64,000 nucleotides of DNA from Icerya purchasi (taxonomy: Eukaryota > Arthropoda > Insecta > Hemiptera > Monophlebidae): the NCBI GenBank assembly GCA_039619475.1, contig CM077115.1, positions 308,092,734 through 308,156,733 of the forward strand, in the 5' to 3' direction. Positions 54,132 through 64,000 of the stretch are shown one piece after another; position 1 is the stretch's first letter; every line of letters starts with the position of its first letter. Below the pieces are notes generated by a model that searched no databases, was not told the DNA's origin, and saw nothing but the letters and a program-made list of their open reading frames with translations. The translations under genes were made by a program, and so were the position numbers.

Positions 54132-56480
54132 ATTTCAGTTTTAAATAATGCAGTATTAACAAAAAGCTTATCTTCCATTATACGGAATAAAAGAGAAACG
54201 AAAAAATTTATGCGAGCAATGATCACTTAAACAACATATTTTAACTCATATTCCTACTGTTACGTATGCGACGTTTAAAATCCTTATCATTCTTGTCGCA
54301 AAATAGAACATTGTTAATTTATCTCATTAACAGTTTATTCATAACTGCACATACCTCCGTATACACAAATATCACATACACACACAACTCACTAATTTAG
54401 CAATCAGCTGAAAGCGAACTTCAAAATTTGAAAGCAAAAATTATTTTTATATTATAAGAAAAGTCGACTGCTTTTTATTTGCTTTGAAAAATATTAATTA
54501 TCAATTTAAAAATGGATTCGAGACATTTAATTTTTTTGTTTCGGTAAAATGAAAGCATATTCAAATTTAAAATCAATTATATTTCATAAATATATTTTCT
54601 ACGTGTAAATACGTTACAAAAACAAAACAACTGAAGTAAAAACATATTTAGATTAATTTAATAGCTTTTTAAAATAAATATAAAATTTTAAATATCGTTA
54701 AGAATTTTTTAAAAAAAGATCTCGATTTTAATTGATAATAAACATTCTCCTCGCAGTTGATTTACATTATGTATTTATCTGGTGTAATACCAAAATATAA
54801 TTTTCTTTAGTCCTTTTTATCCCAGTTGTTTGTAATTGGATTATAAATTTGAAGACAGACCATCTTATACATAATCGTTGATTTTCAAATCGTTACTCAT
54901 TTCGTGAGTTATTAAGTGAACTAGGATTAAAATAAATTAAAGATAACAAATCAACTTAGTAGCTCTTTTGCAGAATAACATATCCTGTATTTGTTTTGAC
55001 TCGTTTGAAATGCAACAGAAAAAAGCGTTGGAGGGCTAAAGTAGATATATATGTGGACCATATTTTAAAATATGATTCACAGATGGTAAAATTTACAAAC
55101 TATATAGTAAGCAAGAAGCGAAGATGGGCGAGATATTTATGGGACACTAATATGTGTCCTGTTTAAAATTCATTAGTTTCAAAAAACTCCTTTTTGTAAG
55201 AGATGGATATATCAGTAGCAACCATAGCTCAGTGTTCACCTTGATAGATCTAAGCCGTAATGCCTTAGCAAACTACTTGTTTTTCGATTTCCTGTCCACG
55301 TTTTTGGAATGGAAAATATGACTCGTAAAACTATTTTCTAGCAACTAAATTCATACATTCGTTCCTGGCCACCCCAATATGACCAAGGGCCCACAGTTAT
55401 AAAAGCTGCCTAATAATTTGTTTTGTATTTTGAAATGATTTGTGATTTTCAGTATTTGGAGTATTCCCATGGATTGCAGAGAATCTATAATAAGAAATAC
55501 ATTTTTAGATTGGCGGTTAGATTAGAAATGTTTCCTAACCCCGCGGCCAGAACTGAACAGAAGTATTAAAACTAAATTGCATAGATATTTCTCTACCTCA
55601 TAAGCACAGGCGGTTTGAGAAGACATCTTATAAGAGGGTTGACTGTTCATTTCATTGTAGATCGACTCACTATAGTTTGAACTAGCGGTCGAGTAAACTT
55701 GCTGGCCGATCAAATGGCCGTCGGTTGGAAAAAAACATTCAAAAACTTTTTTAGACTAACTCGTCTATGGTTCTGGAATTGTTTAATCTTATTTGATTTT
55801 TTTTATATTCCAAATCGTTGTATCAACATTTTGCGTATTATTTCTGTATGGAATTATAAAAATTGCAATGCGAGAAATGTTAGTTTATTTTTAGTTGATG
55901 CATTCATTCTACAATAAGACTATTAAATAGGTTATAGACGTTTTTTTTTATTTATTTACCGCTAAATTAATTGTACAAAGCAGCAGGTAGTCTAAAATGG
56001 TATTCAAAATGTTCAGTCATAGTTTACCCAACGGCTAATTCAACCTGCGGCGTCAACTATAACGGATCTATTTATGACGAAATGATGACCGCTTAAAAGA
56101 TTTGGCTTTGACTCATCCGCATGTAAATGACTCATTTTTTACCGCTAACTGGGGCATCAGTTTAACATTCTCATTAAGGTAAAAGTTGAAGAAGGTTAGG
56201 TTATTAAAAACTGGCGCTTCTTCTAGGGAGATTTCATTGAAATGTTGTAGAACTGTACCCCAATTAATTTCATATTCCTTGAGAAGGGATATTAAATGGA
56301 AAAGTGAATTATTATTCGGAAAAGCCGGTAATGGAATTATAACATTTTAATGGGAGTTGAAACTACGTTATTATGTCAAAATTAATATGGCTAAAGCGCC
56401 TCTTGCAGAATTTTTCATGAAAAAATTCCAAGCCATTATGATTTGCACATACTTACAGATTATTTATTAATTGTATAGTT
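54132..56480. other. Upstream flank of NIPSNAP, with low-identity retroelement remnants
   Basis: AT-rich to 55000. From 55000 to 56480 the sequence is less AT-rich, and minus-strand pieces such as LLKEYEINWGTVLQHFNEI suggest the downstream part of the LINE whose RT lies at 56490-56990, but no defined motif could be read. The promoter of NIPSNAP would lie just above 54131; no element was recognised. Confidence 0.4.
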
Positions 56481-56489
56481 TTACCTTCG

Positions 56490-56990
56490 CACTGGATAAA
56501 TGGTTAGAAGGAAGGAATATGTTAAGGTAATCAACAAATAAGCGGACTTCAACTGGCGGTCGTGTAAAATTTACAATATCTGTATAAAGTATAAATAATG
56601 TTACGCTCAATACTGAACCTTGTAACATATTATTTTCTGTTAGAAAAGAGGGTGAAATAGAAGAGTCTATATTCGTTGCAGAAAAACTTGGAATATAATT
56701 GCCACTGTTGCGCTGATTCTAAAGTTCTTTAGCCTAGCATATGCAGATGAAAGCTTTTATTAGATCAAAAAATACTGAATAAAAAGTACTTTTTCCTATT
56801 ATAGCCTGTACATATCTGCCTTTATAAGATTATGAGATGGATACTTACAGATTTTGATGTTTGGCCATCGATCTAGATTGAGAATAGAATATTGTTAGAT
56901 TCTGGGGAGCAGTAGAAATTCATTTTTAACATTCTCTCTAGTATTTTGAAAAAAGTGGAGATCAGAGCGATTAGTCCATAATTTTCGAGG
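56490..56990 (-). pseudogene. LINE reverse transcriptase, degenerate (catalytic site lost)
   Basis: The minus strand, high to low, reads LIALISTFFKILERMLKMNF (RT motif 1-2 region, ISLxxxxxKxxERM), then KYFLFSIF joined by a frame shift to DLIKAF (motif A), then MLQGSVLSVTLFILYTDIVN (motif B, QGSVLSP) and VEVRLFVDYLNIF (motif C). The catalytic ADD of motif C reads VDY here, and there are several frame changes. It belongs to the Jockey/R1/I group; the exact clade is not resolvable by eye. Confidence 0.8.
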
Positions 56991-57309
56991 ACAGAAATTA
57001 TTAAAACAGTTTTCCAAAAGTTTAGAATGGAGAGTGAGAAACCAAATTTGATTATAAATATATAAAAGGAAATTATGGAGGCCGATGTTCAGCACGAGTG
57101 GATGAATTGTATTTCTTGCAAGCGCAGTATTTTTAGCGTTATTAAATTGGAAGTTCAGTTCAACTGCTGCGAAAAAGATTAAACATTTTGTCTTTGTTGG
57201 TAAATTAATAAATTTGTGTTCCATCGATAAATATTTTACAAAACAATTAAAAAAATCGGAATCTTAAGAGGAAGCACGAATAACGTGAAGCGCGAGGACA
57301 CTTGCAGTG

Positions 57310-57946
57310 TCTCATTTATAGTTAGTGTTGTGATGTCATCACACCTTATGCAACACATAATGAAATAGAATTTTTTTACATTCACGGTTTTTCTGAATTT
57401 TTCAATGCAACCAGTAGACCAGAATTCCTCTAAATTTAATCGATTTGCACGATTAATTCCAGCTAAAACTAATAATCCGATGAATAACTTCATCTCAATC
57501 ATATCAGTCTCAGTGGCGTCCTCACTTCTGCTAAACTTTTCTTTTACAATTTAAATATATTTATTAGTGTGCATAATAATATTATTTAATACGCTGCCAT
57601 CTACAAGTAAATTCTGACATTTACAGATATTTGTAACATTTTTCTTTTCGACGATTGCTTCTGGTAAATAAATGAGAGCAGGAACACGTTTTTTTTTTTT
57701 TTTTTGCTGAAGAAGATATTTTTTCCACATCCAGTTATTGACTACCTTATTTCCCTTCTTTTTATAAGCAGTACAAAACTTTTCAACATCTTCATTTTCT
57801 ATGTCATTCTGTTCAGTTTCACTTGCATCAATTTCTTTTATATCCAAGCCTATTTCTCGTTCTTTAGAAATGTCTGATCCGTCTGTGTCAAAATCTTGAT
57901 TGTGCATTATCCCTATTTTATCATTGTCATCGTCATCAGAAAACAC
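57310..57946 (-). pseudogene. piggyBac-like transposase N-terminal part, frameshifted
   Basis: The minus-strand frame 57946-57551 begins with an acidic stretch (FSDDDDNDKIG...DASETEQND), typical of piggyBac N-termini. Then a second frame, 57502 downward, reads EMKLFIGLLVLAGINRANRL and LEEFWSTG followed by CCIRCDD. This is the DDE_Tnp_1_7 start (E-x-K-x-FIGLLxLAG, LxxLW, and the LRFDD motif with changes). At least one frame break lies between the two parts, and the catalytic core is missing. The LINE RT relic lies directly downstream. Confidence 0.8.
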
Positions 57947-57959
57947 ACGTCTGATTTCT

Positions 57960-59059
57960 TCAGTAACTTTTATTCCGTTTTTTTCATTATTATCACCTAA
58001 AAATGTGTTATTTTAGTTGCGTTTAAGCCACATACGACTGCACCTACACGTAAAAACAAGAACGAAATATGTCACGTCAGTACAGTTACATCATAATAAC
58101 GCTACTGTCACGAATTAATTTATATTTATGCATATTAATTTCAACAAAAGATTAAAAACTCACAATAATAGGCGTGCATATAATACATACAGTTCTCGGA
58201 AATAAAGTAAATTCTGTATCGGTAAAATTACTAAATAAAAATACGTTTAATTATATTTAATTACTCAAATATTTATATAATCAAAATAAAAGCGCCAAAA
58301 AAATATATGAACAGGTGTGTATGTGATACAAAACAACGGTGCAAAGACAACAATTGGTAACAAACAAAATTATACATTAATTATAGTAAAACAAGGAATT
58401 AAGAAGATACTGGGACACATCATGACGTAAACAGAAATAGTACAGGAAAGAAAAAAAAAAACCAGTTTGTATCTAACAGATTCACGCGCTTATCAAGGGG
58501 TTAAATGAACTAAATATGTTGGGATTTTCAGAGAAATAAATTCAGTTATTTGTAAATTATGCCTTTGAGAGAGAACAATATGTACAATTTTTTAATATAA
58601 GATTCCCATTTTCCTGTAAATTTAGATATTTTTCTATTTGTATTATATATATATTATCAATAATTTACAGCAATCAACGCAATATTCTAAAATATTATAT
58701 GAAGACAGTACCAAAATTTTTAAAAAGATAAATTACATTGAGAATGGCCGTTTGTTTAAAAAAAAACAAAAAAACATTGACAATTTTATACTATAGAGTT
58801 TTAAGAACCCATTACTTGTCAAAAATTTAAATGTTTTCACATAACTTCTACCGGTAAGTGAAATAACTGTTAGAAACTTGCACAATACGGATGAAACCAC
58901 ATTAAAGACTAAGGCAAAAATTCAAAGCTGGGGTGTTGTATTTTACATACAAGATTTACATTTAAAATCTATAAATAAAATGTATTCCTAAAAACAAAAA
59001 AGAATTGCTATTTCTAATTTTTACTTATCCAAAAATTTTTTAAACCAAAACAACTTACT
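57960..59059. other. Intergenic, no gene recognised
   Basis: AT-rich sequence with short A-runs. The 5' piggyBac end would be expected in 57960-58100, but no terminal inverted repeat was identified. Confidence 0.4.
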
Positions 59060-59304
59060 TTCAATATTACACAGTTTTTCTAATTTAGAATTTACATTAT
59101 CACTGATCAGTTTATACTGGTTTTTTTTGTAATACTTTCACTTTTTTTTCTTCTTATTTTTTTCTGGTAATAAAGTTCTCTAATTAATTCGCGTATTCTT
59201 TGTATACATTTCTGATTATAAACCTTAAAGTTGCAATCGAATAAAATCAGCATCCCAATTATCAGCGAAACTATAATTTCGCTAATTATTTCATACACCT
59301 TCAT
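59060..59304 (-). CDS. Possible small single-pass membrane protein exon (tentative)
   Basis: From ATG at 59304 the minus strand encodes about 60 residues: VYEIISEIIVSLIIGMLIL, a plausible membrane segment, then a Lys/Arg-rich amphipathic stretch (RIRELIRELYYQKKIRRKK), ending at TGA after an A-run. Shifting one frame at the A-run (near 59128) continues as YKLISDNVNSKLEKLCNIE to a clean GTAAGT donor at 59060. This could be a real exon with a sequencing or genuine frameshift, or chance. The family is unrecognised and no partner exon was found. Confidence 0.3.
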
Positions 59305-59869
59305 CTACGTGTTTATATTTTTCAGTTTTTATTTCCCACCTTAATCCGATAGTTATTTCAACGCTTTATTTTACTCAAACGTATTTGGATGTGCATTTTT
59401 TTCTTTCAAATCACACTAACTAAAATAGTTAGCTTTATTTTCTTGCATTTATCGAATTTATTCAATAATTTTTTGGTACAAACTTGCTTAATTATCATCG
59501 ATTATGTATATAACAGATTCTTAGTTCTGCATACAAAAAAAGGTTTAACCTCGAATTAATTCTAAAAGAATTTAAAGAAGTAAAGAAAAGTTGGTGTGAA
59601 TTTATTTCTTATCTAACGGAAACTTAAAATTATTGGTAAAAATAATTTTGTTAGTGAATAACGCATTATCACATAAAAACAGTTGTAAAATTAATGGAAC
59701 ACAAATCGGTAAAGACAAAATAAATTAAAACAATTTACTTACCTCGTATAAGACTATCATAAAAAGCCGTTATACTGATAAAAACTCGGAAAGGGTGTAA
59801 TTTGAAATAAACATGTTGTAAAAAAAAAAAAAAAAAAGCTCAATATGTAATATTCATATAATATTTTTT

Positions 59870-60660
59870 GTTATAAGCACCATTCCTTCTGGCTGTAGCG
59901 TGATATTAAGTTTGCTAAAAATGGAGTACAACCCTCCTCCGTACATATAATTTCAATGTTTAAAAAAACAGACTTTTGGTATAGAATATAAACAATCTTC
60001 ATGTAGAATTATAATATAAGAAACCTATTTTTTAAAAATATATTATAGTTTATGTACTTTTTGAATAACAATTTGTAACCTCTTTTCATCTTTAAAAGTC
60101 GGAATTTTCAAAAAAATCTTTCTTATTTGACGAGTAAGGTTCATATGAAATTTCAATTATCTGATGTAAATGATTTCAGTTGTAGTGTAATTAGTATTTT
60201 ATGCCAAAAATAGGGCGAAGCCCTTTACCACCGTTAAAATTTGAAGGATTTAATAAAAAAAATGTGCACACTTTTAGCAGATTTTATGCAGAACTTTAAT
60301 ATGTTAAATCTATTGGTACTGAAAACATAATACTTCATGTATTTTACCGAAAGCAGCTTTAGCTTCTTTTCACCTTTTAAAGTTTGAATTTTCAAAAAAA
60401 CCTTTTCATATGCCATCATCGCTATATATTTTATATTCACATAAAATTTTATGCGATAATCACCGTTCAGTTGAGTTGTAGCGTGGTTTTCGGTTTTCTG
60501 GAAAACGGGGTGCTACCCATTTTCTCTCTTTATAATTTAAAGGATTTAAAAACAAATTTACACATTTTTAATAAGCCATCTAAAATACCTTCATGCAAAA
60601 TTATAATTTAGTAAACTATTTATACTAAAAATATACTATATATGTATTTTTCATAATACA
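59870..60660. repeat. Diverged tandem array, ~290-bp unit, about 2.7 copies
   Basis: The GTTGTAGYGTR landmark recurs near 59894, 60178 and 60474. TTTAAAAGTYSGAATTTTCAAA recurs near 60093 and 60376. ATATAT(TA)GTTTATGTACTTTT-like and TTTGAAGGATTTAA-like blocks also recur at matching offsets. Units are diverged, and no frame is conserved. Confidence 0.65.
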
Positions 60661-61724
60661 GTTTTTAAAAGGGATGAATCCAGTGGGGGTTTTGGGATGG
60701 CAATGCCCCCCAGAACTTGATACAAGCTGTTTAAGAATGCAGCAATTTAATAGGAAATAAAATTATTTTTATTCGCTTTGTTTACAGTTATGTCAAAAGT
60801 TGCTGCCAAAACATTTTGAAATGGTTCAATGTTTTTGATGGAAAAATGAAACTTCATACAATACGGATAAAAAAAAATAATCTTTTAAAATTTGACTTTG
60901 ACGTTTTCTTGTATTCTATGAAAATTGATATGCTTTCATTGCAAATGTGCGAAAGATGTAAAATACTGACGAGCTGAAAAAAATATTCACTGCAGTTCGT
61001 ATTTTTAGTCAGTGCAAACGGGAACTGTCACGGTTCACGTCGATCCATTTAACATTAATATCGATAAATTGTTTATTTCTTTTCGGTTTTCATTTCTTCT
61101 TTTTTTTTAAAAGCAAACATAATCTATAGACAACTTCATTTCGCGGTCTTTATTAAATTTTTCTTGTTTTGTATTTCCAAGAAAAGCCCCCATTTGAAAC
61201 AACTTAAATACCACGGCATATTCGTTTATTATAAAAAGATAATGAACCCGTTAGAATGTTTTCACAATATGTTCTTTAATGCTACAATTAGAATTAATAA
61301 TTTTAAAACCCATTGAGAAAACATTGACTTGGAATTAATTGTTCACATTTGCTTTTTTATTATTTTAAATTACACAATACATCATTTTTTACATATTTAT
61401 GCTTCATTTATTACCGATGAAATGATCGATATTATAGTTCAATTCACAAATCATAAAATACAGACTTCAAAAACGTCAGCTGAATCGAAACAGTGGTACA
61501 CTGGGGAGGCAAATGTTACAGAAATCAATATGTTTGTTTTTGGGTGGGGAGGGTAGTCACACAATGCGAGCAAGTTTGACATTTTGATGATACCCAATAT
61601 GTATATTACTGAATTTTTCATTAAAAATAAATACTTGTAGCTATAAACAAATATATTTGTTAACCGGGTAAAAAATACCCGTCTCGTGTAATATGCCACT
61701 ACAACACACACCTTGTGTAAGAAG
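60661..61724. other. Intergenic, no gene recognised
   Basis: CAGTGGGGGTTTTGGG at about 60674 resembles a hAT-like end and CCCCCATTTG at about 61186 a possible partner, but no 8-bp duplication supports it. The remainder is AT-rich unique sequence. Confidence 0.4.
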
Positions 61725-62381
61725 TAGGCATGGGTAACTCCGGACACAGTTATATCCTCGGAAACATATTCGTGGTCGGACACAGTCGGATATATCTCCG
61801 ACCACATATCACAACTCCAAAAAACGTCACACAACGAACAAATATTGTCATTCCGGACACAGTTGAATTCACTTCTGGCGGAGTGATTTGATATATCTCC
61901 ACTCCGAAAGGCGACAGCTGCGCGTGCATCTGTCAAAATTTGCCTTATCATTACTGTTTCACGGAATTACATCATGTTCGTAGACTGCTGTATGGAGGGG
62001 TAAAAGCGCGGTGTGATTTAAAATTTTTAAATCGAATGAGTAGTATGATCCACGAATTTAATGCTATGTGTTATTTGACACGATGCGAACTAGCTATTTT
62101 ATGCTTATTGATAAGAAATATCCTATTTAGCAGAAAACAGCATGTATGTGTGAGAGTTTTTCATCCGCTGTCGGTAAATCGGAACTGCGCACCATGTTCA
62201 AAGACATTTTGTTGCTTTGTGCGTTTGGAGTTGGAGTTAAATACGTAACGAAGAGTGTGATTATACGTTGGATATGAGATAACTCCGCCGGAGTTAAAGT
62301 TGAGAAGCGGATATATATCTGCAGTCGGAACGGATACATATATATCGAACTCCTCTAGCGGAGTTGATTTGCGCATCCCTA
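61725..62381. mobile_element. hAT-type non-autonomous element, 657 bp
   Basis: The termini TAGGCATGGG and the complement of TAGGGATGCGC form short inverted repeats. A perfect 8-bp duplication GTAAGAAG flanks the element (61717-61724 and 62382-62389) and fits nTnnnnAn. Subterminal ACTCCG and CGGAGT motifs recur at both ends, as in hAT transposase-binding regions. No intact transposase frame exists; the open frames inside lack motifs. Confidence 0.9.
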
Positions 62382-62474
62382 GTAAGAAGGGTTAATATCC
62401 GTTTAAATCTATACTTGGGAATTAATTAAAATTTTTTTTTTATCCGGAATTTATATATATATATATATATATAT

Positions 62475-62855
62475 ATTAATTACAATGTAATTCTTAGGCT
62501 ACCCCGCATTAGAAAAAATGTCCCAATTTTATGTAACGTAAATGTCCCAAAAAAATGTCTCAATTTTATGTAGAATTTGTTATATTTTATAGGATTTTTG
62601 TTATTATTATTTAAAAAATGTCACAATTTTATGTAACGAAATAAATAACAAAACAATCTCTTAGTTTTACATAATGAAAGTTAAATGTTAGGATAGGATT
62701 TTTGTGATTATGTTATTTTTTTTGTGTTGATGCCAGTAAGAATTACGTTGTAAATTTTGATCATTTTATACAAAGTATACAAGAAAAAGAGACAGAAATG
62801 AAAGCAAGAGGGGTCAAGGGACACAGCCCCTTGCGAGGCCAAAATGGCCGAGTTT
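62475..62855 (-). mobile_element. Dispersed repeat family 'AACTCGG', short-form copy E (minus)
   Basis: The full short form in reverse starts at ATTAATTACAATGTAATTC after (TA)n (62454-62474) and ends GGCCAAAATGGCCGAGTT before another (TA)n (62858-62876). Its internal inverted 17-mers are present at 62479-62495 and 62738-62754. It matches copies at 6692 and 16917. Confidence 0.8.
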
Positions 62856-62879
62856 TTATATATATATATATATATATGT

Positions 62880-64000
62880 ATGTATACATGTGTGTGTGAT
62901 TGCAATATTAAGAATATAAAATAGAAATCAACTATTTAAAACAAAAATTGTTTAAAATATATTTTGTATTATTACAAAATACTAATTGTCTTAAGATACA
63001 TACAAATGTAGTCAGCTAGTAGGAAGTAACATATGTAATTCAGCATCATCTTTCTCGAGAACAGTGTATGAATTAATAAACGAATATCTTGAAAAATGTA
63101 TGTACAATTTTCTAAACCAAATGTACTGAGATCTGTGAGAAGACATAGCTGCCTATTACAAAAAAATACATCACAACAGTATTATTACATAATCACTAAA
63201 ATTTGGTAACCCGCGAAGGGATATAATAGACCGAACCAATATAATTCAAAATAAAACGTTACCTTTCGCTTATTTAGAACAGTGCAATATTTTTTCTTAT
63301 TTTATTTATTATGATCAATTTTTGTGCTATATTCACAAAATTTATATAAAAAGGTATTGAGAATATTTTTTTTGGGCATTTTAATTTTGGATATTAATTT
63401 TGACGTTTTGTTTTAAAACAGGTCACTCTCTCTCATTTTCGATTATTCATATATGTAATTTGTTTCTTGTGTAATTTTGCAATTACTTGTTTTTTAAATT
63501 TAAAAAAAAGGTTCCAAATGTATAAATTAGTGTTCAAAGTCAGTTTTACCAAAAAGAATGAACACTAATTTATATACAGTTTGATCATTTAGAATTAAAA
63601 TTCAATTAAAAACTTTTTCAACAAGAACATTATCAGAACATGTTAATAATTAGAAGTAAAGAATAATTTTGTTGATTATATTTTATAGTTTTAATAATAA
63701 ATACAGGTACAAAAAAAAATAATTTTCATTAATTATATAGACAATTTTTTAAAATACACAGTTCTAATGTTTTTTTTTTATTTATATATAATTTAATTAT
63801 TTATAATTCTTTACAATACATGTTACTGTTGTAAATAAAATAATTTAAAAAAAATATATATATCTTTGTAAGTAAAATTCAAATAAAAAAAATATAAAAC
63901 CGAAATAATTAAACTCAAATAGTTTTTACGCGATATATTCGAAAGCAGTCAATCCCAAAAATAATTTGTAAAGACCCTCCTCGATGCGCGTCGGGTCACA
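62880..64000. other. Intergenic, no gene recognised
   Basis: AT-rich sequence to the window edge. A short inverted pair, ATAAATTAGTGTTCA near 63522 and its complement near 63560, could form a small hairpin. Nothing else was seen. Confidence 0.45.

Noticed and set aside
60672..61196. A fourth hAT element bounded by CAGTGGGGG and CCCCCATTTG
   Set aside because: No 8-bp duplication at the proposed ends, and the terminal similarity is mostly the G/C run.
1..64000. CRISPR arrays, operons, ribosome binding sites or other prokaryotic systems
   Set aside because: The window is clearly an intron-bearing animal genome; no regularly spaced identical repeats with unique spacers were seen.

Overview
This is an AT-rich, intron-containing eukaryotic window, almost certainly from an arthropod and most likely an insect. 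Three split genes carry animal-type splice sites. The repeat content (R1-, I-, RTE- and Jockey-like LINEs, a Penelope-like element, copia, mariner, piggyBac, and short hAT and mariner relics) is typical of insect genomes. The species cannot be named from the sequence. Most of the window is intron, intergenic DNA and decayed mobile elements.

Genes. (1) Plus strand, 15246-22250: four exons that join in phase and encode the C-terminal ~343 residues of a secreted, Pro/Gly-rich protein with a six-cysteine module and a coding minisatellite (six 18-bp units). Its first exon was not found. (2) Minus strand, 32309-33792: the first two coding exons of a TWiK-type two-pore-domain potassium channel, covering TM1, the extracellular cap and the first pore helix up to the split TTIG codon. 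The later exons were not found and probably lie beyond the window's left edge. (3) Minus strand, 47984-54131: a complete five-exon NIPSNAP-family mitochondrial protein of 276 residues, for which every splice junction was reconstructed. A possible small membrane protein exon (59060-59304, minus) is tentative.

Layout. 1-15 kb: LINE tails (433-1006, 5336-5872), a nested repeat cluster (6.4-8.5 kb), two hairpin elements (10.1 and 11.4 kb), a Penelope-like GIY-YIG relic (12.0-12.5 kb) and an inverted-repeat element with a tRNA-like core (14.05-14.56 kb). 15-22 kb: the secreted-protein gene, whose last intron holds a dispersed repeat, a Jockey reverse-transcriptase relic, a long inverted repeat and a hAT relic. 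22-32 kb: diverged tandem arrays, a second hAT relic, a Jockey tail and a mariner 5' fragment. 32-34 kb: the K2P exons, with an antisense LINE ORF1 fragment in their intron. 36-42 kb: a dense graveyard of LINE, copia and mariner pieces. 45.4 kb: a hammerhead-ribozyme-like motif. 48-54 kb: NIPSNAP. 56-63 kb: a LINE RT next to a piggyBac relic, a ~290-bp tandem array, a hAT relic with perfect target duplication, and another copy of the dispersed repeat.

The three genes have no evident functional link. The most distinctive material is the mobile-element structure: a dispersed family sitting inside (TA)n tracts, one copy of it nested in another element; hAT relics all with Ac-type 8-bp duplications; several fold-back elements; a hammerhead motif of the kind found in Penelope-like elements; and a coding minisatellite in a secreted protein. 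All calls come from reading and hand translation; no database search was run.
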